Source: Bacteroidia bacterium
GTDB lineage: Bacteria > Bacteroidota > Bacteroidia > Bacteroidales > Paludibacteraceae
Assembly (NCBI GenBank): GCA_021152555.1
Contig: JAGKVE010000003.1
Span: 18,935-82,934, forward strand
Direction of reading: 5' to 3'
Length of the DNA: 64,000 nucleotides
Positions 57,454 to 64,000 of this stretch are shown one piece after another; position 1 is the stretch's first letter, and each line of letters begins with the position of its first letter. The notes under the pieces are model-generated. The model saw only the letters and a program-made list of their open reading frames with translations. It searched no databases and was not told the origin of the DNA. A program made the translations under genes and the position numbers.

Positions 57454-58633
57454 ACTCTTTGATCTTTCTGTAAAGTGTCCGTTCGGAGATGTCCAATTTT
57501 GCGGCAGCCACTTTTCTGTTTCCGCCTGAAACTTCCAATGCGCGTTTGATTCTCTCAATTTCAGCATCTTCGATACGCAGACTGCTCTCAATATCCTCAG
57601 CCTCGATTTGCTTGCGCGCAGTTGTATTATCCGGCGTGACAATAGGCGTTTGGATGATTGCCGTTGGAGCGGATTTTTCGTTCTCCCCAATCGAAAAAAC
57701 GGAATTCGTCAGTTCCTCTTTGAGTTCGCGCAATTCCTGCTGCGTTTTCATGAGCATGTTGTATAATATGCCTATTTCGTGGGAGTAGTCTTTCCCGCTT
57801 TGCTCTTGAACCGGGTTACGCAGAACAATGCCTTGCTGGCTTTCCTCTTTGGGCAGGTATTTGCGGAGAGTGTCCGCGTTAATCTGATGGTCCAGCTCAA
57901 TTACGGCAATCTGCTCCGCGAGGTTTTTCAGTTGCCGTATGTTGCCCCGCCAGTATGATTCTTGTAATAGCCGTGTGGCTTCCTCGTTGAGTGATAACGG
58001 CGGCATCTGGTAACGGTTGCAGAAATCCACTGCGAACTTGCGGAACAGCAAAGGGATATCCTCTTTCCTTTCGCGCAGAGCAGGCACGCGTATTTCAACA
58101 GTATTGAGCCGGTAGTACAGGTCTTCGCGGAATCGTCCGTCCTCAATAGCCTGTCGCATGTTAAGGTTCGTTGCTGCGACAACGCGCACATTGGTTTTGC
58201 GAACCTGACTGGATCCCATTCGTAAAAACTCTCCTGTTTCCAGCACACGCAACAAGCGCACTTGGGTCTGCATCGGCAATTCGCCGACTTCGTCTAAAAA
58301 GAGTGTGCCGTTATCTGCAATTTCAAAGTATCCCTTATGCTCGTTTTTGGCATCGGTAAACGCGCCTTTTTCGTGCCCGAAGAGTTCGCTGTCAATGGTT
58401 CCTTCGGGAATAGCGCCGCAGTTGACTGCAAAATACGGTCCGTGCTTGCGTGCAGAGAAAGCATGGATGATTTTCGGGAAATTCTCTTTCCCGACCCCCG
58501 ATTCTCCTGTGACAAGTACGCTTAAATCGGTTCGCGCAACCTGTACGGCAATCTCAATATCGCGGTTAAGCAACGGGCTTTGCCCGATAATGCCAAACCG
58601 TTGTTTTATTGCTAATAATTCTTGCTGTGTCAT
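57443..58633 (-). CDS. Sigma-54-dependent transcription activator without receiver domain
   Basis: A 396-residue protein. An AAA+ domain begins almost at the N-terminus: Walker A GESGVGKE (43-50), the sigma-54 contact loop as GAFTDA (90-95, usually GAFTGA), Walker B LFLDEVGELP, and the sensor region FREDLYYRLNTVEIRVPALR. A linker leads to a Fis-type helix-turn-helix (ALEVSGGNRKVAAAKLDISE and on) that ends RTLYRKIKEYGL. It lacks a receiver or sensing domain, so activity is probably set by a partner or by expression. It lies between an lptE-like gene and polysaccharide-export genes, possible targets. It has its own promoter. Confidence 0.92.
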   Translation of the reverse strand: MTQQELLAIKQRFGIIGQSPLLNRDIEIAVQVARTDLSVLVTGESGVGKENFPKIIHAFSARKHGPYFAVNCGAIPEGTIDSELFGHEKGAFTDAKNEHKGYFEIADNGTLFLDEVGELPMQTQVRLLRVLETGEFLRMGSSQVRKTNVRVVAATNLNMRQAIEDGRFREDLYYRLNTVEIRVPALRERKEDIPLLFRKFAVDFCNRYQMPPLSLNEEATRLLQESYWRGNIRQLKNLAEQIAVIELDHQINADTLRKYLPKEESQQGIVLRNPVQEQSGKDYSHEIGILYNMLMKTQQELRELKEELTNSVFSIGENEKSAPTAIIQTPIVTPDNTTARKQIEAEDIESSLRIEDAEIERIKRALEVSGGNRKVAAAKLDISERTLYRKIKEYGL

Positions 58634-58656
58634 ATGGTTTCTGCCAAAATGTCATG

Positions 58657-58687
58657 CAAAATTAGTGCTTTTTTTTGATATGTGCAA
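58657..58687 (-). promoter_or_regulatory. Promoter of the sigma-54 activator gene
   Basis: On the minus strand, TTG at 58687-58685, 20 bases with an A8 run, TAATTTTG ending at 58657. Confidence 0.87.
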
Positions 58688-58734
58688 ATAAAAGGCTAAA
58701 AATCTATGATTTTCGGAAAAAAACACGCAATTAT

Positions 58735-58765
58735 TTGTGTATATCATTTATTTTTTGTAATTTTG
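58735..58765 (+). promoter_or_regulatory. Promoter of the polysaccharide-export genes
   Basis: TTG at 58735-58737, 20 bases, TAATTTTG at 58758-58765. I see no sigma-54 (-24/-12) site, so control by the adjacent activator is not supported by sequence. Confidence 0.85.
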
Positions 58766-58797
58766 CACGCTTTATTTAGAAACAACTCGAAAAAACT

Positions 58798-59604
58798 ATG
58801 TATAGAACGATTAAGCAGTTTTTTGTATTGAGCCTTCTGGCGGCCGTTGCAATGGGTTGCGCGACAAGGAAGAATATGACTTATCTTCAAGCGGCTGGTC
58901 CCGAGATAGCGGACTCAATTAACGCAAAATTTCAACCTCAATCAGAAACTATTATCCGTAGCGGTGACGCCATAACCGTGTATGTCTCAGCCTTGGATCA
59001 AGAGGCGGTTGCTCCGTATAATTTATCCAACGTAACGCTTACGAAACCGGGTGTTGCGCAGGTGCAGACTACCCCAATGTTGCAATATTATATTGTTGAC
59101 GAGGCGGGTGATGTGGAGTTGCCGGTATTGGGTAAGGTACACGTTGCCGGCTTGAAGCGCATTGAGGCGGAGGAAGAGATTAAGAAACTGTTGGAGGCGC
59201 AGGTGATGAAGCCGCTGGTCCATGTCAATCTGGTAGATGCTAAAGTGACCGTATTGGGTGAGGTTAAAAATCCGGGTCTCGTTAAGATGGACCGTGGCCG
59301 CCTGACCATTTTTGAAGCATTGGCGGCAGTGGGGGATTTGACCCCATACGGACGTCGTGAGAACGTGCTGCTGACCCGTGAGGTGGATGGCAAATTGGAA
59401 ATGGCGCGTCTGGATCTTCGGGACGTGAATATATACACTTCCCCGTATTATTATTTGCAGCAAAACGATGTGCTCTACGTAGCGCCGAACGGTGTACGTG
59501 TCGTTCAGAGTTCTAATGTGGGTTTGTGGCTGAGCATGGTTTCTACCGTGGCGAGTGCCGCAACGGTTATCGTGACGGTGGTTAGTCTGCAAAATAAAGA
59601 ATAG
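58798..59604 (+). CDS. Polysaccharide export lipoprotein (Wza family)
   Basis: A 268-residue lipoprotein (FVLSLLAAVAMGCATRKNMT, Cys near 21). It has the poly-export (PES) domain (IRSGDAITVYVSALDQEAVA, YIVDEAGDVELPVLGKVHVA) and an SLBB domain (VTVLGEVKNPGLVKMDRGRL). A C-terminal hydrophobic segment (MVSTVASAATVIVTVVSL) may cross the outer membrane as the Wza helix does. With the tyrosine kinase gene 40 bases downstream it forms the standard pair for export of capsule or exopolysaccharide. No glycosyltransferases follow in this window. Confidence 0.93.
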   Translation: MYRTIKQFFVLSLLAAVAMGCATRKNMTYLQAAGPEIADSINAKFQPQSETIIRSGDAITVYVSALDQEAVAPYNLSNVTLTKPGVAQVQTTPMLQYYIVDEAGDVELPVLGKVHVAGLKRIEAEEEIKKLLEAQVMKPLVHVNLVDAKVTVLGEVKNPGLVKMDRGRLTIFEALAAVGDLTPYGRRENVLLTREVDGKLEMARLDLRDVNIYTSPYYYLQQNDVLYVAPNGVRVVQSSNVGLWLSMVSTVASAATVIVTVVSLQNKE

Positions 59605-59643
59605 TAATGCTGCACCGGCTAAATAAGAAGTAAAAAATAAGAT

Positions 59644-61950
59644 ATGGAAAATACAAATACAAGTAATACAAATCAGGCTCAGGAGATAGATGTGCGCAAG
59701 ATAGTGCGCTTGGTGCTTGAACATTGGTGGTGGTTTGTTTTGGGCGTGGCAATTTGCTCGCTGTTAGGCTTCGCGTACTACATGCGTAAGGCGCCGAAAT
59801 GGACAACAGATGCCAGTATCATGTTACGCCAGAAAGCGGGCGGCGCGCAGTTTGACGCATTGTCTATGCTGGGTTTTTCGGGAAACACCGCGGCGGAAGA
59901 CGAAGTGGTCGTTTTTGCCTCGCGCGGCTTGTTGTATCAGGCAATTGACGCGCTGAATATTTGGGATGAAACAGCTGTGCGTAACGGTTGGCGTTGGGAA
60001 GGAGAATTCCGCAACCCTGCACTGACACTTAAATGTATCGAGCTGACGGAAGATGCTGACTTGGGCTCGTTCGTGGTGACTGTCAAACCGACAAAGTCCG
60101 GCTATAAGGTAAAGACAAAAATGGGTCTCTTCAATAGGTCCTCAGTCAAAGTAAGCAACTTGGGAGACCCGATAGAGACTTGTGTCGGTACTATTTCCAT
60201 ACATGCCAATCGCCCGTTGAGCAATGATACAACTTACCGTATTGTACATGCTCGCCGCGAACTGGTCGTTGCCGGCTTTAGAAAAGAAATCAAAGTATCT
60301 CAGCACAAGAAAGAGTCGAATATTATCAATCTGTCAATGTCCTCGCCTGTACCGGAAAGAGACAGGGCGTTGCTGCACCAGATAATTGAGCAATACAACC
60401 TCAATGCCGTGGTGGACAAAAATATGATTGCAACTAATACCGCTGCCTTCATTGATGAGCGCATGGCGATTATCACAGAGGAACTGAACGAGGCGGAAAC
60501 GGCATTGTCGGAGTACAAAGAGCAAAATAACATTGCGGATATCGCGACGCAGGCCCAGTTGTTTCTGGAAGCCAGCAGTGCGGAACAGCGCGCCATGGCG
60601 GAGATTGAAACGCAGTTGAGTCTGGTGGAATATGTAGATGAGTTTTTGCGTGACGATACGAAACGTAATAACTTGATTCCGTCAAATCTTGGGATCTCGG
60701 ATGCCTCGCTTGTCGGTGCTTTGTCGGAATACAATGCACTCCAGTTGCAACGCATGCGAATCCAGCGCACCGCCACAGAGGATAACCCTGTTATCGAACA
60801 GATGAATGCGCAGTTGGCTTCGATGCGCCAGAATATTATTGCGTCTATCGGTTCTGTCCGAGAGAGTCTGAAGATTCGCCAGCGTAATTTGCAAGCGCAG
60901 GATTCCAAATACAACCGCCAGATCAAAGACGCTCCCGAGCAGCAGCGTGAGTATATACGCGTTGCGCGTCAGCAAAAGTTGAAAGAGGGTTTGTACTTGT
61001 ATCTCTATCAGAAACGCGAGGAGAACGCGTTGATGCTGGCGGCTACATCAATGCCTGCAAAGATTATTGACATGCCCCAGCGCGATGTGCGGAGCAAGAA
61101 TCCGAAACTTACAAAATTGCTTCTGATTTGCATCATCCTCGGCTTGATACTCCCTGCCGGATTACTGTATATCTACGTGCTGTTCAATGATACGATTGAT
61201 GATGTCAAGGAGTATGAACGCCGCATAAAAGCGCCTGTGCTTGGACAACTGGTGCAGAACTCACGCAATGCACATATTGCTATTCGCGAAGGAGAACAGA
61301 CCGTTTCGGCGGAGTTGTTCCGTTTGATTCGAACCAATCTGCGTTTTACTCTTCCTGCAGATGTGCAGTCTCCGGTTATATTGGTAACGTCATGTATTAA
61401 TGGCGACGGAAAATCGTATGTGTCAAGTAATATCGCTTTGTCCCTTGCCATCCTCGGGAAAAAAGTGGCTTTGGTGGGATTGGATATCCGTAAACCGATG
61501 CTTGCTACTTATTTCAATTTGAATACAAAGGGGCATCTTACGGATTATCTGGCAGAACCGGATATTGCGCTGGAAGATGTGATTATACCGAGTGGCGAGC
61601 ATAAGAATTTGGACCTTCTCCCTTGCGGTACCATTCCTCCGAACCCGTCCGAGTTACTGCAAACAGACCGCCTGGAGGAGTTGTTCGCAGAACTGCGCAA
61701 ACGCTACGATTACATAATTGTAGATACGGCTCCTGTTGCATTGGTGAGTGATACATATCTGTTGGATAGAATTGCTGATATGACAATCTTTGTCAGCCGC
61801 TATAAATATACGCCGAGTGAGATGATTGATTATATCAATCAGGTAATCGACCAGAAACGTATGCACAACGTGGCTTGCGTGCTGAATGGAGTCAAAGGAA
61901 ACCGCATGGGCTATGGCTACGGCTATGGCTACGGCACCACAGAAGTCTGA
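59644..61950 (+). CDS. Polysaccharide co-polymerase / BY-type tyrosine kinase (Wzc family)
   Basis: A 768-residue inner-membrane protein. There is one membrane segment near residues 24-44 (WWFVLGVAICSLLGFAYYM), a large periplasmic coiled-coil region, a second segment (LLLICIILGLILPAGLLYIY), and a cytoplasmic kinase domain. Walker A is SCINGDGKSYVSS, Walker A' is VGLDIRKPML and Walker B is YDYIIVDTAPV. The tail is GYGYGYGYG, a tyrosine cluster as the autophosphorylation site, here in strict Gly-Tyr alternation. It sets chain length and couples to the Wza-like protein encoded just upstream. Confidence 0.94.
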   Translation: MENTNTSNTNQAQEIDVRKIVRLVLEHWWWFVLGVAICSLLGFAYYMRKAPKWTTDASIMLRQKAGGAQFDALSMLGFSGNTAAEDEVVVFASRGLLYQAIDALNIWDETAVRNGWRWEGEFRNPALTLKCIELTEDADLGSFVVTVKPTKSGYKVKTKMGLFNRSSVKVSNLGDPIETCVGTISIHANRPLSNDTTYRIVHARRELVVAGFRKEIKVSQHKKESNIINLSMSSPVPERDRALLHQIIEQYNLNAVVDKNMIATNTAAFIDERMAIITEELNEAETALSEYKEQNNIADIATQAQLFLEASSAEQRAMAEIETQLSLVEYVDEFLRDDTKRNNLIPSNLGISDASLVGALSEYNALQLQRMRIQRTATEDNPVIEQMNAQLASMRQNIIASIGSVRESLKIRQRNLQAQDSKYNRQIKDAPEQQREYIRVARQQKLKEGLYLYLYQKREENALMLAATSMPAKIIDMPQRDVRSKNPKLTKLLLICIILGLILPAGLLYIYVLFNDTIDDVKEYERRIKAPVLGQLVQNSRNAHIAIREGEQTVSAELFRLIRTNLRFTLPADVQSPVILVTSCINGDGKSYVSSNIALSLAILGKKVALVGLDIRKPMLATYFNLNTKGHLTDYLAEPDIALEDVIIPSGEHKNLDLLPCGTIPPNPSELLQTDRLEELFAELRKRYDYIIVDTAPVALVSDTYLLDRIADMTIFVSRYKYTPSEMIDYINQVIDQKRMHNVACVLNGVKGNRMGYGYGYGYGTTEV

Positions 61951-61952
61951 AT

Positions 61953-63899
61953 ATGATTGTTTGCGTTGCAGAGAAACCGTCGGTTGGCGCGTATATAGCT
62001 AATGTGCTTGGCGCCAAACAGCGTAAGGATGGTTATTTTGAAGGCAACGGTTATCAGGTAACGTGGACTTTCGGACATTTGTGTGCATTACTGGATCCCC
62101 AGGAGTATACGGAACAATGGAAGGCATGGAGTCTCAGCTCCTTGCCAATGATTCCGTCGCGTTTTTCCATCAAAGTGCATGGCGATGAAGGTGTACACAA
62201 GCAATTCAATATCATCAAAACCCTTATCAATCAGGCAGATGAGGTTATCAACTGCGGTGATGCCGGCCAGGAAGGAGAACTGATCCAACGCTGGGTGTAC
62301 CAGCAGGCCGGATGTAAGTGCCCTGTCAAGCGGCTGTGGGTCAATTCATTGACGGAAGAAGCTATCCGCGATGGCTTTCAGCAATTAAAGGATCAGTCGG
62401 AATACCAACACTTGTATGAGGCGGGTATGATGCGTGCAATTGGTGACTGGTTGCTCGGCATGAATGCTACGCGCGCATATACCATAAGGTACGCGCGCGG
62501 GACAGGTCGTGACAGACAAGTCTTGTCTGTTGGTCGTGTCCAGACGCCTACGCTGGCGTTGGTCGTCAAGCGCCAGGCGGAAATAGAGCATTTTGTGCCA
62601 CGGACATACTGGGAACTGAAAACGACGTATCGTGATACGCTGTTCAGTGCGCAAATACCTGTGGAAGAAGGCGAGTATGCAATCACCTCTTTGGAACAAG
62701 GAGAGGCGTTGGTGGATTCTATAAAAGATGTGCCGCTGACGATAACTTCTGTAGATAAGAAAAAGGCACTTGAGTACGCTCCTAAATTATACGATTTGAC
62801 TTCGCTCCAGGTGGACTGTAATAAGAAATTTTCTTTGTCTGCAGACCAGACACTACAACTCATTCAGTCGCTTTATGAAAAACGTGTGACCACTTATCCG
62901 CGCGTGGACACTACCTATCTGAGTGATGACCTTTATCCGAAAGTACCGAATACTCTGGCGGGAATAAAAGATTATTTCCCGCAAGTAGCACCGCTCCTGA
63001 ACCTTAAAGCCGACGGTAAGAAAAGTGCACAGTCTCTTCCTAAATCCAAGAAAGTTTTTGATAATAAAAAAGTAACCGACCACCATGCCATTATCCCGAC
63101 CGGCCAGCGTCCGGAAGGTTTGACGGCAGACGAGAAAAAGGTCTATGATCTCGTTGCGCTGCATTTTATTGCAGCCTTTTATCCCGAGTGTGAAGTGAGC
63201 AATACAACCGTTATGGCAAAGGCGGCTGATATTGATTTCCGTGTGACAGGACGTGAAGTGCTCAAACCGGGATGGCGTGTCGTGTTTGGTAAGGAGGAAC
63301 CGGATACGCCGGAAAGTCCGGAATCCCAAGAAAATCAGGAATCTGCTAAATCGCTTCCTTCTTTCGTATCAGGAGAGGCAGGACCACATGTCCCGCAACT
63401 GAAAGAGAAAACAACAACGCCGCCCAAATATTACACCGAAGCAACTCTCCTTCGGGCAATGGAGACGGCAGGGAAAACAGTTGATAATGAGGAACTTCGC
63501 GAGGCGATGAAGGAAAACGGTATAGGCCGCCCGTCAACTCGTGCGGCTATTATAGAGAAACTCTATCAGCGCAAGTATATCCAGCATCAAGGAAAATCGC
63601 TTCGTGCAACCGACATCGGTATCGATCTCATCCATACCATTATCTCTCCGCTTCTGAAATCAGCTGAACTGACGGGCTTGTGGGAGAAAAAACTCCGGGA
63701 AATTGAACGCGGAGAATATACTGCGCAACAGTTCCTTGATGAGTTGAAAGAGATGACAACCGGTGTTGTTAAGGATGTAAAATCTAATAAAGCCGGCATG
63801 CTGTGTCCTGTTTGCCGTCAAGGATTAATCATACGTGGAAACACACGCTATGGCTGTTCGCGCTGGAGAGAAGGCTGCACATATGCGGAACCGTTTTGA
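61953..63899 (+). CDS. topB: DNA topoisomerase III (type IA)
   Basis: About 648 residues from ATG 61953 (MIVCVAEKPSVGAYIANVLG); an in-frame upstream extension overlaps the kinase gene and is unlikely. The TOPRIM domain has E7 and GDAGQEGELI, where the usual second Asp of DxD is Gly. The active-site tyrosine is about Y315 (TTYPRVDTTYLS). SVGRVQTPTLALV and ENGIGRPSTRAAIIEKL are type IA signatures, and the C-terminus is a four-Cys zinc ribbon (CPVC to CSRWREGC). A Pro/Glu/Ser insert (EEPDTPESPESQENQES) precedes LPSFVSGEAG. It relaxes negatively supercoiled DNA and unlinks replicated DNA. It follows the kinase stop by 2 bases. Confidence 0.93.
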   Translation: MIVCVAEKPSVGAYIANVLGAKQRKDGYFEGNGYQVTWTFGHLCALLDPQEYTEQWKAWSLSSLPMIPSRFSIKVHGDEGVHKQFNIIKTLINQADEVINCGDAGQEGELIQRWVYQQAGCKCPVKRLWVNSLTEEAIRDGFQQLKDQSEYQHLYEAGMMRAIGDWLLGMNATRAYTIRYARGTGRDRQVLSVGRVQTPTLALVVKRQAEIEHFVPRTYWELKTTYRDTLFSAQIPVEEGEYAITSLEQGEALVDSIKDVPLTITSVDKKKALEYAPKLYDLTSLQVDCNKKFSLSADQTLQLIQSLYEKRVTTYPRVDTTYLSDDLYPKVPNTLAGIKDYFPQVAPLLNLKADGKKSAQSLPKSKKVFDNKKVTDHHAIIPTGQRPEGLTADEKKVYDLVALHFIAAFYPECEVSNTTVMAKAADIDFRVTGREVLKPGWRVVFGKEEPDTPESPESQENQESAKSLPSFVSGEAGPHVPQLKEKTTTPPKYYTEATLLRAMETAGKTVDNEELREAMKENGIGRPSTRAAIIEKLYQRKYIQHQGKSLRATDIGIDLIHTIISPLLKSAELTGLWEKKLREIERGEYTAQQFLDELKEMTTGVVKDVKSNKAGMLCPVCRQGLIIRGNTRYGCSRWREGCTYAEPF

Positions 63900-63921
63900 T
63901 AACTCAATAGTTCGTTAAAAA

Positions 63922-63994
63922 TTTGACTTAAATTAGTTAAAATATGATCGCTAAACGGCTGATTTTAGTCCGAATAGCATGAGTTCTTTGAAAT
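63922..63994 (+). promoter_or_regulatory. Possible rRNA operon promoter and boxA
   Basis: TTTG at 63922-63925 and TATGATCG at 63943-63950 resemble a weak -33/-7 pair. GTTCTTTGAAAT at 63983-63994 resembles a boxA antitermination site found in rRNA leaders. The rRNA genes themselves would lie beyond the window. Confidence 0.3.
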
Positions 63995-64000
63995 AGTGTT

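Overview
The window is a chromosomal segment of a Bacteroidales bacterium. The evidence is a Bacteroidetes-type promoter (TTG, 20 bases, then TAnnTTTG) in front of many genes on both strands, a Por-type (T9SS) C-terminal sorting domain, several lipoproteins and Bacteroidetes-only families (DUF3127, DUF3467, DUF5686, DUF6242-like), and the order tRNAs-tuf-tRNA-Trp-secE-nusG-rplKAJL-rpoBC. A host-associated, Paludibacteraceae-like member is my guess, not a demonstrated placement.

Layout. 1-7922: four secreted proteins built of InlB-B-like repeats (one with an EndA-type nuclease head, one with a T9SS tail) and an outer-membrane barrel. 8091-12590: an EPSP synthase/glycosyltransferase fusion full of small palindromic insertions, a dipeptidyl-peptidase III lipoprotein and a galactokinase stub. 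12711-26523: housekeeping genes (ddl, polyprenyl synthase, 5-formyl-THF cyclo-ligase, pgk, recO, rpmH, rbfA, xerD) with envelope proteins between them. 26695-35893: a hexuronate catabolic set (uxaC, kdgK, eda, exuT-like transporter) split by an accessory island at about 28150-32470. The island holds a RhuM-Doc protein behind three operator-like palindromes, an unknown protein, a PD-(D/E)XK-like protein, and a REP-associated tyrosine transposase (RAYT) surrounded and invaded by its own presumed REP palindromes. 35983-42688: pspC, aroC, a secreted protein, a glycosyltransferase, DUF3467, a nucleoside phosphorylase, a frameshifted hydrolase remnant and an unknown gene. 42794-56367: five tRNAs, tuf, secE, nusG, ribosomal proteins and rpoBC. 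56446-63899: secG, an LptE-like lipoprotein, a sigma-54 activator, the Wza/Wzc polysaccharide-export pair and topB. A boxA-like motif at the right edge hints that an rRNA operon follows.

Most unusual points. (1) Neighbouring surface proteins end and begin with complementary halves of one repeat, in an order that would suit a chain of nuclease tip, middle subunit and T9SS-anchored base. (2) The RAYT carries two copies of its REP translated inside its own gene and has a DprA-like C-terminal domain. (3) A hairpin with tandem G-A mismatches occurs at two loci with two compensatory base-pair changes, which suggests a conserved RNA. (4) The RhuM-Doc/PD-(D/E)XK cassette has helically phased operators. 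(5) Palindromes and 7-bp or 10-11-bp tandem repeats lie both between genes and, translated, inside them.
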